From Ruminococcus sp. (GTDB lineage Bacteria > Bacillota > Clostridia > Oscillospirales > Ruminococcaceae), in the NCBI GenBank assembly GCA_017634275.1, contig JAGBNQ010000073.1, forward strand, positions 1 through 42,481: a stretch of DNA of 42,481 nucleotides. The letters run 5' to 3'. The translations under genes were made by a program, and so were the position numbers. Positions 30,049 to 39,077 of this stretch are shown piece by piece (the first letter of the stretch is position 1; each line of letters begins with the position of its first letter). The notes beneath the pieces are model-generated. The model had not been told where the DNA came from. It did not search any database and saw only the letters and a program-made list of their open reading frames with translations.

Positions 30049-30332
30049 ATCAAAAGCACTCACTTTAAGCGAGGGCGCGTTAAAGAAGTACTATTTATCA
30101 TAAAGCCTTCCGCGCGCCCTCTAAAATAAGAAATAAAGAAAGAATAAAGAATAAATAATAATAGAGGTATCGGCTGCGCCGATAGATTTAAAATAAATCG
30201 CGCGCGTTTTCTGCCTAATGCAGATAATGCTGATACCTTAACTATTATTTATTAATTGTTATTTTAGCGGTGGCGCACATAGCTTAATAAAACTTCCTTA
30301 CCGCTTTCTCGCTTACTGCGAGTGCTTTTGAT
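30049..30332. mobile_element. MITE-like element with imperfect terminal inverted repeats
   Basis: The left end (30049-30073) and the right end (30308-30332, inverted) agree at 22 of 25 positions (ATCAAAAGCACTC...TAAGCGAG). Weaker agreement continues inward for about 20 more bases. Inside the left arm lies a perfect 9-bp stem, GAGGGCGCG (30071-30079) with CGCGCCCTC (30113-30121). The centre holds a heptad-flanked repeat copy (30142-30265). There is no transposase ORF. The right end stops 8 bp before the hom stop codon, so the element may also supply the hom transcript end. No clear target duplication was found. Confidence 0.6.
30142..30265. repeat. Heptad/palindrome repeat, copy 3, nested
   Basis: Left heptads are GAATAAA, GAATAAA, TAATAAT (30142-30162). 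The core runs from GGTATC (30166) to GATACC (30237) and starts with the palindrome TATCGGC-TGC-GCCGATA (30168-30184). Right heptads are TTAACTA, TTATTTA, TTAATTG, TTATTTT (30238-30265). Confidence 0.75.
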
Positions 30333-30339
30333 AATTAAG

Positions 30340-31584
30340 TCATAAAAGCCTTATCTTGCTTGCTATCTCTGCCGAGTGGGAGAGGATAGTGAGGTTTGCA
30401 TCAATATCAGCCTCTTTCATTGAGGGGGTGATGAATGCCAGCTCGTTATCGGGGCGCGATGCCCTTTCGATATATATGAGCTTGCCGAACATCTCCGATA
30501 CAGCAGGCTTTAGCTGCTCTGCATTATCAGCCTTTATGCGGACGTACATTGATGTTTCTACCTGCTTGTAATGCTCGATGAAGTCGGCGTTTTTGCTGTC
30601 CTCCCAGCTCAGCATGAGAACTGTGTGGCGGTGCTTTAAGCAGTCGATAATATCGCCTACAACAGCCGATGCTGTCGGCAGCTTGCCTGCGCCCCTGCCG
30701 TAGAAGAGAACATCGCCCACACCGTCGCCCGTAACTGATATAGCATTATAAACATCATCAACGCTTGAAAGCAGGTTCGACTTAGGAACGAGCCTCGGGC
30801 ATACCATGCACCCGAGCTTGCCGTTTTCAAGCTTTTTGACCGAGCCTATCAGCTTTATGCCAAAGCCTGCATTCTCGGCATACTCAACGTCATCGAGCGT
30901 TATGCCCGAAATACCCGAGTGATGTACCATTTCGGGGTATATATGCTGCCCGTAAACCAGTGAGCCTAAAATGCATATCTTTCTCTGTGCGTCTATTCCC
31001 TCTATATCGGCAGTCGGGTCAGCCTCGGCATAGCCGTTTTCCTGTGCCAGTTTAAGTGCCTCGTCAAAGGGCATCTGCTCCCTTATCATCTTTGTGAGGA
31101 TAAAGTTTGTAGTGCCGTTTAAAATGCCGCATACCTGCAAGATATCATTTCCTGCAAGGCACTTGTTCAAAGGCCTGATTATCGGTATACCGCCGCCTAC
31201 AGATGCCTCAAAAAGATAGTTGCAGTTATGCTCTGCGGCTATCTTCAAAAGCTCTGCACCCTTTGCCGCAACAAGCTCCTTGTTTGATGTAACAACGCTC
31301 TTGCCTGCCTCTAAAAGCCTTTTTGTGTAGTCGTAAGCAAATGTCTTTCCGCCTACTACCTCGGCCACTACCTCTATGTCGGGGTCATTTAAGATGACCT
31401 CAAAATCCTTTACCATTCTGTCGGCATATGGTGAATCGGGGAAATCACGAAGATCGAGGATATACTTTATATCGGTATCCCTTCCTATCTTTTTCCTGAT
31501 AGAGTCAAGATTTTTCTCAAAAAGCTCTACCGTTCCCGAGCCTACAACTCCATAACCTATTACCGCTACATTACCATTTGACAT
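30340..31584 (-). CDS. hom: Homoserine dehydrogenase
   Basis: Reduces aspartate semialdehyde to homoserine on the way to threonine and methionine. 414 residues: NAD(P)-binding start VAVIGYGVVGSGT, the catalytic domain with GILNGTTNFILTKM and the family stretch EADPTADIEGIDAQRK, and a C-terminal ACT-like regulatory region (about 345-414), where threonine feedback would act. RBS AGAAAGGG. It is the second gene of a two-gene operon, 15 bp after the PheB-type ACT gene, an arrangement also seen in Bacillus-type threonine loci. The transcript would end in the inverted-repeat element downstream. Confidence 0.95.
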   Translation of the reverse strand: MSNGNVAVIGYGVVGSGTVELFEKNLDSIRKKIGRDTDIKYILDLRDFPDSPYADRMVKDFEVILNDPDIEVVAEVVGGKTFAYDYTKRLLEAGKSVVTSNKELVAAKGAELLKIAAEHNCNYLFEASVGGGIPIIRPLNKCLAGNDILQVCGILNGTTNFILTKMIREQMPFDEALKLAQENGYAEADPTADIEGIDAQRKICILGSLVYGQHIYPEMVHHSGISGITLDDVEYAENAGFGIKLIGSVKKLENGKLGCMVCPRLVPKSNLLSSVDDVYNAISVTGDGVGDVLFYGRGAGKLPTASAVVGDIIDCLKHRHTVLMLSWEDSKNADFIEHYKQVETSMYVRIKADNAEQLKPAVSEMFGKLIYIERASRPDNELAFITPSMKEADIDANLTILSHSAEIASKIRLL

Positions 31585-31599
31585 TTGTTAAAACCCTTT

Positions 31600-32064
31600 C
31601 TATTCTCCTGATATTATTTTTACATCTACAACACCGTCAATACCCTTAAGCGCCGCTTTAAGTGCGCCCGTTTCAAGCGTTCCCTTTTCAAACCTGCACG
31701 AAACAGTCACGCTTGCTACCGAGTCAACGGGGATATTCTGGTTTATCGTGAGTATGTTCATCCCGAGCTCATACAGCCCCTTGATGATAGATGACAGCAC
31801 GCCCTTCTCGTCCTTTAAAACAAGGTATATCGAGATGATACGGTTTGTAAGCTGCTCCTCATAGCTCCATACGCAGTCCTTATATTTATAGTATGCGCTC
31901 CTTGAAATGCCGACAGCCCTGCAAGCCTCGGCTGACGAGCCTACCTCGCCCCTTGCCCTCATGCTCTTTGCATCAAGCACCTTGAGCACTATATCGGGCA
32001 GCACATCGGTGCTTACCAGAACAAGCCTTCCGCTGCTTTTCTCTGCCGCCTTTTCTGCCGCCAT
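31600..32064 (-). CDS. pheB: ACT-domain regulator, PheB/UPF0735 family
   Basis: 154 residues, the length of the UPF0735 family. An N-terminal DNA-binding-like helix-turn-helix (about 38-65: SSAEACRAVGISRSAYYKYK) precedes an ACT domain (about 78-150) with LVLKDEKGVLSSIIKGLYEL and ILTINQNIPVD, the usual amino-acid-binding fold. The link to phenylalanine in the name is historical. Pairing with hom suggests sensing an aspartate-family or branched-chain amino acid. RBS GGGAGGTGG. First gene of the hom operon; an inverted repeat at its transcription start may be its own operator. Confidence 0.85.
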   Translation of the reverse strand: MAAEKAAEKSSGRLVLVSTDVLPDIVLKVLDAKSMRARGEVGSSAEACRAVGISRSAYYKYKDCVWSYEEQLTNRIISIYLVLKDEKGVLSSIIKGLYELGMNILTINQNIPVDSVASVTVSCRFEKGTLETGALKAALKGIDGVVDVKIISGE

Positions 32065-32087
32065 TAGTCCACCTCCCGAAAACAGAT

Positions 32088-32134
32088 GTATTTATGACAA
32101 ATACAACTATACCACTTTTTTGTCTATTTGTCAA
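32088..32134 (-). promoter_or_regulatory. Promoter and candidate operator of the pheB-hom operon
   Basis: On the minus strand TTGACA (32134-32129) and TATAGT (32111-32106) have a 17-bp spacer. Just downstream, at the expected start, is the inverted repeat GTATTT-N5-AAATAC (32088-32104), well placed for repression. Confidence 0.7.
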
Positions 32135-32358
32135 GGGCGCAGGGGGTGGCATAATAGGTAAACTTTTAATGAAGAACCCCATGTTTTTATGCACAATTAC
32201 ATAAATATCATGCTGTTATTTATGCATTCTGCATTGTTTCAAAAATAAACTATCAATGTTCATATTGTGTTAATGTTTTTGTATTACTATTAAGTAAAAT
32301 TTGCAAAGAAAATCATTGATAATAAGCAAATTTATCCTTTTACCGAGGGGTGAATACT
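32135..32358. other. Divergent upstream region of the V-ATPase operon
   Basis: AT-rich DNA. The only promoter-like pair is TTGTGT (32265-32270) with TATTAA (32288-32293), 17-bp spacer, which is weak. GAGGGGTGA (32345-32353) is the RBS of the first ATPase gene. No ORF or RNA gene is seen. Confidence 0.4.
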
Positions 32359-32679
32359 ATGGAGCTCATAAGCGAGATGATAAGGCTTGATGATGAGGCA
32401 AAAAAGCTTGTAAATGATGCAAAGGAGCAGGCTGACAGCCTTAAGCTGAAAGCAAGAGAGCAGGTAGAAACGCTGAAGGCGGAAAACGCTAAAAAGCTTG
32501 AAGAGCTTAAAGCTCAGAGCATTAAGGCGCAGCAGGATGCCGTTGATGACGCAAGGGCAGCAGGCAGCCGCTATGAGGACGAAAAAAAGGCAGAGCTTGA
32601 TAAGTATTTCGGGGCGAATGCCGATAGTCTTGCGCAAAGAATTGCCGATGAGATATATGCAGAGGCAGCTGAGCATTAA
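32359..32679 (+). CDS. ntpH: V-type ATPase subunit H/G-like stalk protein
   Basis: 106 residues, almost all helix with a regular Lys/Glu/Ala heptad pattern (AKKLVNDAKEQADSLKLKAR), consistent with the peripheral stalk coiled coil that pairs with subunit E. It opens the ATPase operon. A GTG at 32350 is in frame, but it lies inside the GAGGGGTGA RBS; ATG 32359 is five bases beyond and preferred. The assignment rests on coiled-coil character, size and position, since this subunit is poorly conserved. Confidence 0.75.
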   Translation: MELISEMIRLDDEAKKLVNDAKEQADSLKLKAREQVETLKAENAKKLEELKAQSIKAQQDAVDDARAAGSRYEDEKKAELDKYFGANADSLAQRIADEIYAEAAEH

Positions 32680-32729
32680 GCGCAAGGGAACTCTTGCCTC
32701 ACTAAGCAACTAAAGGAAGGCGGTGCTGT

Positions 32730-33746
32730 ATGGGCGGAAATGCCACAGTCGCAAAAATAAGAACTGTATTCGGCCGTGCTCTTACTGCGGCCGATTATCA
32801 CGAGATGACCAATAGGCAGAATATCACGGAGCTTTGTGATTACCTCAAAACGCACAAGCGCTATGAGGAGGCTCTGAGAGATGTTGAGCCTGCAACTGTC
32901 CACAGAGGCTATCTTGAACAGCTTATCAAAAAGGAAAACTTTCTTACCTACAGGCGGCTTGTAAAATTCCAGCAGCTTGACAGGGGGGAGTTTTATAAAT
33001 TCTATATCAAAAAGGCGGAAACGGTGCAGCTTATAAGCTTTCTGCATATGTATGAGGCAGGGCTGAATGAGGAATACCTCGCATCTGTCCCCGGGTATAT
33101 GACTGAGTATTCAAAGCTGGGGCTTTTTGAGCTTGCGGCCTGCCACAGCTTTGAGCAGATACTTAAGACACTCAGAAAGACGGAGTATTACAAGCCGCTC
33201 AAAAAAATAATGCCGAAGGACGGCGGCGAGCCCGAGCTTGCAAAGGCCGAGAGGGCTCTGAGAGTGCATTATTATAAGCACGTTTTGGAAAGCGCTAAGG
33301 CGGAGCTTTCCGAGGAAGAGTATAAGGAGATAGCAAAGCTTGTTGGAACAGATGCCGACCTTATAAACTACACAAACGCCTACCGAATGAAAAAGTATTT
33401 TTCACTTGATAAGGAGCAGATAGAAAAGCGTTCGCTGCCCTTTTCAAGGATAGGAAAAGCAAAGATGAGCGAGCTTTACGCCTGCGATGAAACGGAGGAT
33501 ATGGAGCATCTTATGGACAGGACGGTCTACAGAAACGATGACCCCGACCAGACGATAGAATCGCGAAACGCAAAAGCGCGGCTAAAGGCGGTAAGGCACG
33601 TTATCGAGCTTACCTCATCATCAGCGGCGGCGCTGTTTGCATATATGATGATATGCGATATCGAGGCGGCAAATATAACCCATATAATCGAGGGCATCAG
33701 ATATAAAGCCGACCTTTCCGAGATCGAATCACAGCTGGCGGTATAA
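32730..33746 (+). CDS. ntpC: V-type ATPase subunit C
   Basis: 338 residues, helical, with the pattern of V/A-ATPase subunit C, which links the central rotor (D/F) to the membrane c-ring. Recognisable parts are ARALTAADYHEMTNRQNITE near the start, KAETVQLISFLHMYEAGLN, and YKEIAKLVGTDADLINYTNAYRMKKYF in the second half. RBS AAGGCGGTG. In known operons (Enterococcus, Thermus) C follows E; here it stands near the front, before subunit I. A repeat element lies between it and ntpI. Confidence 0.85.
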   Translation: MGGNATVAKIRTVFGRALTAADYHEMTNRQNITELCDYLKTHKRYEEALRDVEPATVHRGYLEQLIKKENFLTYRRLVKFQQLDRGEFYKFYIKKAETVQLISFLHMYEAGLNEEYLASVPGYMTEYSKLGLFELAACHSFEQILKTLRKTEYYKPLKKIMPKDGGEPELAKAERALRVHYYKHVLESAKAELSEEEYKEIAKLVGTDADLINYTNAYRMKKYFSLDKEQIEKRSLPFSRIGKAKMSELYACDETEDMEHLMDRTVYRNDDPDQTIESRNAKARLKAVRHVIELTSSSAAALFAYMMICDIEAANITHIIEGIRYKADLSEIESQLAV

Positions 33747-33853
33747 TAATTAATAATTAATAATTATGGTGTCGGCTGCACCGAGTATATAAATGTAAAA
33801 CCTCGCCGTAAGGCGAAACAATACCTGTTAACTGTTATCTGTTATCTGTTAAC
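33744..33853. repeat. Heptad/palindrome repeat, copy 4, between ntpC and ntpI
   Basis: Left units: TAATAAT three times (33744-33764). Core: the partial palindrome GGTGTCGGCTGCACCGA (33768-33784) and the hairpin TCGCC-GTAA-GGCGA (33803-33816), ending AATACC. Right units: TGTTAAC, TGTTATC, TGTTATC, TGTTAAC (33826-33853). The ntpI RBS follows within 10 bp, so the element sits in the operon mRNA directly ahead of a start site. Confidence 0.8.
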
Positions 33854-33870
33854 TGAAAAGGGGTGTTTAT

Positions 33871-35820
33871 TTGGCTACCGAGAAAATGGAGCTTGTAAAT
33901 ATAAACGGCAAACTTGACAGACTTGACGAGGCAATTGAGGCTCTGCTCAAAAGCGGGAGCTTTCATATGGAGGAGGGCTTTTCCCACTCGTCGGGCTCGG
34001 GCTATAAGCCGCTTAATGAGAAAAATCCTTACGCCTTGCTGTTAAAGAAATACCTTACTCTTTGTACGGGGCTTGACTGCGAGAGCGAGGGGGGCGACAA
34101 GGATAAATGCAAAGCCTCCACCTACGAGGAATTTGATGAGCTGTATCAGAATATTTACAGCCACTACAGCGAGCTTGAAAGCAAAAAAGCATCGCTTGAT
34201 AAGGACATAGCCCTGAGAAATGAGGCGAGCCTGCAAACGGCGCACCTTAAGGGCATGAATGAAGACCTTACAAGGCTTTTTAATCTTGAATATATAAGCA
34301 TTCGCTTTGGTAAGCTGCCGAGCGATAACGCAAAAAAGCTTGAATACTTTGACAGGAATTTCTTCTTCTTCCCGTTTGATGAGGATATGACGTATACCTA
34401 CGGAATGTACGTCTGCCCGAAGGGTGAGAAGGAGGAGATAGATGAGATATTCAAAACGCTTTACTTTGAGCGCACAAGGATACCCGATTTTGTATCGGGA
34501 AGTGCATCAGCGGCATACTCCACCCTGCAAAGCGAGATAGAGCAGGGGAAAAAAGACCTTAAGCTTACCGAGGAGCAGATAAGCGAGCTTTCCGAAAAGT
34601 ATAAGGACGAGCTTAAAAATGCCTGCGAAAAGCTAAGATACCTAAAGGGCGCGTTTACGCTGAGGCGAAAAGCAGGCGTGCTTAAGGATAAATTCCTGAT
34701 AAAGGGCTTTATTCCCTCAAAGGATAGGGCGGAGCTTGAATCGGCTTTCAAAGGCCATGATGAGCTTGAGCTTACCTTCCTTCCCCCGGACAGCGACCCC
34801 GGCTGTAAGCCCCCGACGATACTTAAAAACGGCATTTTAACACGGCCGTTCAAAATGCTTGTCGGAATGTACGGCTTGCCGACCTACGGCGGCTTTGACC
34901 CGACTGCGTTTGTGGCACTTACCTATTCGCTTTTGTTCGGTATAATGTTCGGTGACCTCGGGCAGGGCTTTCTGATAGCGCTTTTGTCGATCCCCGTGGC
35001 AAGAAAGCTCAGCCGCGATATGGGCGGCATGATGCTCAGGTGCGGAATATGCTCGATGATATTCGGAACTCTTTACGGCTCGGTATTCGGCATTGAGGAT
35101 CTGCTTGACCCCGTGTATGAGAATATAGGGATCGATTTCCTGCCGCTCAGGGCGTTTGAGAGTACGAACTTTATCCTCTTTACGGCTGTAGGCATTGGAA
35201 TATTCCTGATAGTCGTTTCGATGCTTATAAATATTTTCACATCGTTTAAGCGACGGGATATAGAAAGTGCCGTGTTCGGCTGCAACGGTATCTGCGGACT
35301 CGTCTTCTACGGCTCGATAGTTTTCGCAGTCGTTGCAACTATGATGCTTGATATGAAGGTGATGAGCGCACCGTTTGTTATCTTCCTTATAGTGATACCT
35401 GCGCTTTGCATTTTCTGCCGCGTGCCCTTTGCGATACTTGTAAAGTATAAAAAGTGGAAATTCTCGGATACGGACGAGAAGATGACGCTCGGCGGCTTTA
35501 TAGTTGAGAATTTCTTTGAGATGTTTGAGTTTGTGCTTTCCTATATCTCAAATACAATGTCCTTCCTTCGTGTCGGCGGCTTTGTAATGAGCCACGCAGG
35601 TATGATGCTCGTGGTAATGACGCTTATGGAGGGCATGAGCAAGGTAGGTCAGCCTATAGTTTTCGTAATAGGCAACCTTTTCGTTATGGCTATGGAGGGC
35701 ATGATAGTTGCCATTCAGATAATCAGGCTCGAATTTTACGAGATATTCTCCCGTTTCTATTTAAGCGGCGGCAAGGAATATGTTCCCGTGACAGCCGAGC
35801 TTGCAAAAGAAGAAAATTAG
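33871..35820 (+). CDS. ntpI: V-type ATPase subunit I (a-subunit)
   Basis: Membrane stator subunit that provides the ion half-channels. 649 residues: a cytoplasmic N-terminal half with coiled-coil segments (about 1-320) and a C-terminal half with about seven or eight membrane helices, including FGIMFGDLGQGFLIAL, SYISNTMSFLRVGGFVMSHA (with the essential arginine region) and a long final helix. The start is TTG at 33871, five bases after AAAAGGGGTG; the next ATG (33886) is 20 bases from the RBS. Ends 18 bp before ntpK. Confidence 0.92.
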   Translation: MATEKMELVNINGKLDRLDEAIEALLKSGSFHMEEGFSHSSGSGYKPLNEKNPYALLLKKYLTLCTGLDCESEGGDKDKCKASTYEEFDELYQNIYSHYSELESKKASLDKDIALRNEASLQTAHLKGMNEDLTRLFNLEYISIRFGKLPSDNAKKLEYFDRNFFFFPFDEDMTYTYGMYVCPKGEKEEIDEIFKTLYFERTRIPDFVSGSASAAYSTLQSEIEQGKKDLKLTEEQISELSEKYKDELKNACEKLRYLKGAFTLRRKAGVLKDKFLIKGFIPSKDRAELESAFKGHDELELTFLPPDSDPGCKPPTILKNGILTRPFKMLVGMYGLPTYGGFDPTAFVALTYSLLFGIMFGDLGQGFLIALLSIPVARKLSRDMGGMMLRCGICSMIFGTLYGSVFGIEDLLDPVYENIGIDFLPLRAFESTNFILFTAVGIGIFLIVVSMLINIFTSFKRRDIESAVFGCNGICGLVFYGSIVFAVVATMMLDMKVMSAPFVIFLIVIPALCIFCRVPFAILVKYKKWKFSDTDEKMTLGGFIVENFFEMFEFVLSYISNTMSFLRVGGFVMSHAGMMLVVMTLMEGMSKVGQPIVFVIGNLFVMAMEGMIVAIQIIRLEFYEIFSRFYLSGGKEYVPVTAELAKEEN

Positions 35821-35838
35821 TTTTTGGAGGAATTTGTT

Positions 35839-36288
35839 ATGTTGATATTCATTTTACCGCTTATCGTAGTTGTGCTGCTTATGGTGCCGTTTCTCATTTA
35901 TGCTAAGAGGATAAAAAACGGCGGCAGCCCTAAAAAGGCATTTATCGGAAACCTTTGTACATTCTTCGGCACAATGGGTCTTGCACTCCTTTTCCCGATA
36001 GGCAAGATAGTTTTCGCAGCTGAGGAAACGGGCAGCGTTTCTACAGTTCTTTCTACCGGCGCAGGTATGGGCTACCTTGGTGCGGCTTTAGCAGTTGGAC
36101 TTGCCTGCGTTGGCTCGGGTATCGCGGTTTCGGCAGGTGCGTCTGCGGCTATAGGTGCTACGAGCGAGAACCCCGATGCCTTCGTTAAGTCGCTTATCTT
36201 CGTTGTTCTCGGTGAAGGTATCGCTCTTTACGGCCTTCTTATCGCTATCCTTATCATCTCCAATGTCGGCTCTGCAATAGGTCTTTGA
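35839..36288 (+). CDS. ntpK: V-type ATPase subunit K (c-ring)
   Basis: 149 residues, proteolipid of the rotor ring. Membrane segments at about 2-21, 37-56, 73-100 and 115-145. The last two form a canonical c-type hairpin, with GAGMGYLGAALAVGLACVGSG, the loop ATSENPDAF and VVLGEGIALYGLLIAI, which carries the ion-binding glutamate. The first two segments are a diverged hairpin without an obvious acidic residue, so the protein probably offers one ion site per four helices, as in NtpK of Enterococcus. The first-hairpin sequence differs from NtpK, and Na+ versus H+ use cannot be decided. ATG 35839 has GGAGG eight bases upstream; the in-frame TTG at 35824 overlaps that RBS. Confidence 0.88.
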   Translation: MLIFILPLIVVVLLMVPFLIYAKRIKNGGSPKKAFIGNLCTFFGTMGLALLFPIGKIVFAAEETGSVSTVLSTGAGMGYLGAALAVGLACVGSGIAVSAGASAAIGATSENPDAFVKSLIFVVLGEGIALYGLLIAILIISNVGSAIGL

Positions 36289-36289
36289 T

Positions 36290-36592
36290 ATGAAGATGTA
36301 TCTTATAAGCGATAATATGGATACGCAGATGGGGTTTCGCCTTGCAGGTGTTGACGGTGTAGTTGTTCACGGCGAGGAGGAAACGGGTGCCGCACTTGAT
36401 GCGGCTATGGAGCGCGATGATGTAGGCATTATCCTTATGACCCCCAAGGCTATACAAAAGTGTGAGGAGCTTGTGAGAAAGTATAAGCTTGAACGCGCTA
36501 CGCCGCTTATTATCGAGATACCCGACAGACATGGAAACAGTAACGTTACCGAATCTATCAGCAGATATCTTAAAGAGGCGGTGGGCGTCTGA
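36290..36592 (+). CDS. ntpF: V-type ATPase subunit F
   Basis: Central-stalk subunit of 100 residues. The Rossmann-like pattern YLISDNMDTQMGFRLAGVDG and a middle strand GIILMTPKA, then TPLIIEIPDRHG, are typical of the F (Enterococcus NtpG) family. Starts one base after the ntpK stop, with only a weak RBS (AATAGG), so translation is likely coupled. The symbol follows the general subunit name F, not the Enterococcus letter. Confidence 0.85.
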   Translation: MKMYLISDNMDTQMGFRLAGVDGVVVHGEEETGAALDAAMERDDVGIILMTPKAIQKCEELVRKYKLERATPLIIEIPDRHGNSNVTESISRYLKEAVGV

Positions 36593-36641
36593 TAAGGCGC
36601 GCGGTTATTGATAAGTGCGTTACGATTTAAGGAGTTTTACT

Positions 36642-37229
36642 ATGGATGAAAATAAAAGACTTGAGGCCTTCCGCGCGGCTGTGCTTGAAAACAGCAGGCA
36701 AAAGGCTCAGGCTATAACCGACTCAGCCCAAAGTGAGGCGGACGCTTATCTCAAAGCTCTGACCGATGAGGAAACCGTTTCCTTTGCAAGGCAGAAGGCG
36801 GAAATAGAAAACGAGGTGAGCCTGCGGCTCCAGCGTGAGAGCGCAGGGCAGGAGCTTAGCGTCAAAAGAGCGGTCCTCTCCTACAGAGAAGAGCTTATAG
36901 GCGAGGTCTTTGATAAGGCGCAGGCTATCCTTTTGAAAAAGGCGGCATCGCCCGAGCATGAGAATTATGTCTTCTCCTGCCTAAAAAGGATAAGCGCGCA
37001 GTATAAGGGCGAAAACGGCATCTGCCTTCTTTCCCCTGCGCATATGTCATACGCTGATAAGATAAAGAGCGATTTCGGCTATGAATGCAAAAGCGATGAT
37101 TCCCTTACCCTCGGCGGAGTAATGGTAAGGTTTGACAGGCTGGGCATTTTGATAGATAATTCCGTAAACTCCGCCCTTGATAAGCAAAGGGCAGATTTTG
37201 CCGGGAATAACAGCTCTATTAGCGTATAA
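36642..37229 (+). CDS. ntpE: V-type ATPase subunit E (peripheral stalk)
   Basis: 195 residues: a long N-terminal helix (about 1-100, with KAQAITDSAQSEADAYLKAL) and a C-terminal alpha/beta head with SLTLGGVMVRFDRLGILIDN, the family pattern of E. It pairs with the H/G coiled coil to fix the catalytic head. ATG 36642 is chosen because AAGGAG (36629-36634) is seven bases upstream. A repeat element separates it from ntpA. Confidence 0.88.
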   Translation: MDENKRLEAFRAAVLENSRQKAQAITDSAQSEADAYLKALTDEETVSFARQKAEIENEVSLRLQRESAGQELSVKRAVLSYREELIGEVFDKAQAILLKKAASPEHENYVFSCLKRISAQYKGENGICLLSPAHMSYADKIKSDFGYECKSDDSLTLGGVMVRFDRLGILIDNSVNSALDKQRADFAGNNSSISV

Positions 37230-37232
37230 GCC

Positions 37233-37298
37233 GCCCGAATGGGCATTTATCGGCGCTTAGCGCCGATACCTTAATTATTCATTATTCATTATTAATTA
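37233..37298. repeat. Heptad/palindrome repeat, copy 5, between ntpE and ntpA
   Basis: Hairpin GCCC-GAAT-GGGC (37233-37244) is the reverse complement of the one at 54-65. It is followed by the perfect palindrome TATCGGCGC-TTA-GCGCCGATA (37248-37268), then CC and four 7-bp units TTAATTA, TTCATTA, TTCATTA, TTAATTA (37271-37298). The ntpA start follows 18 bp later. Confidence 0.85.
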
Positions 37299-37316
37299 GA
37301 TATAACGGGGTGTAAT

Positions 37317-39077
37317 ATGGACGTTATATATTCGGTAAACGGCCCTGTCGTTAAGGTCAAGGGCACAAAAAGCTTTTCTATGCAGGAAATGGTGTATGTC
37401 GGTAAAAAGCGCCTTATTGCTGAGGTAATAGGCGTTGCGGCTGATTTTACTACCATTCAGGTATATGAGGGCACAACAGGCCTTCTCCCGGGAGAGCCTG
37501 TAGAGGGTACGGGCGCACCAATGTCGGTAACGCTCGCACCGGGAATAATCACAAATATCTTTGACGGAATCGAGCGCCCTCTTAACAAGCTTGAGGAAAT
37601 AAGCGGCGCGTTTATTGCAGACGGCGCAAATGTTGAGCTGCTTGATACCGAAAAGACCTATGATACTACCGTGACCGTAAAGGTGGGCGATAGGGTATCG
37701 GCAGGCGTTTGCTACTGCACCTGCCCCGAGTCGGCTGTAGTTATACATAAGTGTATGCTCCCTCCGCTGTCTAAGGGCGGCGAGGTCACATGGACGGCCG
37801 AAAACGGCGAGCATAAGATAACTGATGAGATAATAAGGGTAAAGGACGAAACGGGTAAAGAAACATCATATACAATGATGCAGAAATGGCCTATAAGAAC
37901 ACCGCGCCCCTGCAAGGAAAGACTTCCTATCTCACGGCCGCTTATCACGGGGCAGAGGGTGATCGATACTATCTCGCCTATAGCTAAGGGCGGAACTGCG
38001 GCTATCCCGGGCGGTTTCGGAACGGGTAAGACTATGACGCAGCACCAGCTTGCAAAGTGGTGTGATGCGGATATTATAATATATATCGGCTGCGGTGAGC
38101 GCGGAAATGAGATGACGCAGGTGCTTACCGAGTTCTCCGAGCTTATCGACCCGAGAACGGGCAAGCCGCTGACTGACAGAACTATGCTTATAGCAAACAC
38201 CTCAAATATGCCTGTTGCGGCGCGTGAGGCGAGCATTTATACGGGCATAACCATAGCTGAGTATTACCGTGATATGGGCTATCATATCGCTATCATGGCA
38301 GACTCTACCTCGCGCTGGGCTGAGGCTTTGCGTGAGATATCGGGAAGACTTGAGGAAATGCCTGCCGAGGAGGGCTTTCCTGCTTATCTTCCCTCGCGTA
38401 TTGCTGATTTCTATGAGCGCGCAGGCTATGTAAAAACGCTTGGCGGCAATGAGGGCTCTGTTACTATCATAGGTGCGGTATCTCCGCAGGGCTCTGACTT
38501 CTCCGAGCCGGTAACGCAGAATACAAAGCGCTTTGTAAGGTGCTTTTTGGCACTTGATAAGAATTTGGCTTATGCAAGGCATTACCCTGCTATCAACTGG
38601 AATGATTCCTATTCGGAATATATCGACGAGATAGCCGACTATTTCAAGGAAAACGTGGCAGAGGACTATATGCAGACAAGGCAGCGTATAAGCTCTATCC
38701 TCTCAAAGGAAAATGAGCTTATGGAGATAGTAAAGCTTATGGGCGCAGATGTTCTGCCCGATGACCAGAAGGTTCTTATCGAAACGGCAAGGGTAATAAG
38801 AGTAGGCTTTTTGCAGCAGAACGCTTTCCATAAGGACGATACATATGTTGACCTTGATAAGCAGTACAGAATGATGAAGATAATCCTTCTTCTGTTTGAT
38901 AAGGCAAATGAGGCGGCAGGCAGAGGTGTTTCCGTGAGCAGTATCAGGGAAACAGGCTGGTTTGAGCGCCTTATCAAGATGAAATATGATATACCGAACG
39001 ATAAGCCCGAAATGTTTGATGAATTCAGCTTAGAGCTTACCACACAGCTTGACGGATTGGAGGCGCAGGAAGAGTGA
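37317..39077 (+). CDS. ntpA: V-type ATPase catalytic subunit A
   Basis: Catalytic subunit of 586 residues, normal length. Walker A GGFGTGKT (232-239; the family usually has GPFGSGKT), the glutamate-bearing [35 protein letters not shown] and the [14 protein letters not shown] stretch are all present, as is the bulge domain typical of A (about 110-190). Catalyses ATP hydrolysis or synthesis coupled to ion movement. RBS ACGGGGTG. The stop overlaps the GTG start of ntpB by 4 bases. Confidence 0.97.
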   Translation: MDVIYSVNGPVVKVKGTKSFSMQEMVYVGKKRLIAEVIGVAADFTTIQVYEGTTGLLPGEPVEGTGAPMSVTLAPGIITNIFDGIERPLNKLEEISGAFIADGANVELLDTEKTYDTTVTVKVGDRVSAGVCYCTCPESAVVIHKCMLPPLSKGGEVTWTAENGEHKITDEIIRVKDETGKETSYTMMQKWPIRTPRPCKERLPISRPLITGQRVIDTISPIAKGGTAAIPGGFGTGKTMTQHQLAKWCDADIIIYIGCGERGNEMTQVLTEFSELIDPRTGKPLTDRTMLIANTSNMPVAAREASIYTGITIAEYYRDMGYHIAIMADSTSRWAEALREISGRLEEMPAEEGFPAYLPSRIADFYERAGYVKTLGGNEGSVTIIGAVSPQGSDFSEPVTQNTKRFVRCFLALDKNLAYARHYPAINWNDSYSEYIDEIADYFKENVAEDYMQTRQRISSILSKENELMEIVKLMGADVLPDDQKVLIETARVIRVGFLQQNAFHKDDTYVDLDKQYRMMKIILLLFDKANEAAGRGVSVSSIRETGWFERLIKMKYDIPNDKPEMFDEFSLELTTQLDGLEAQEE

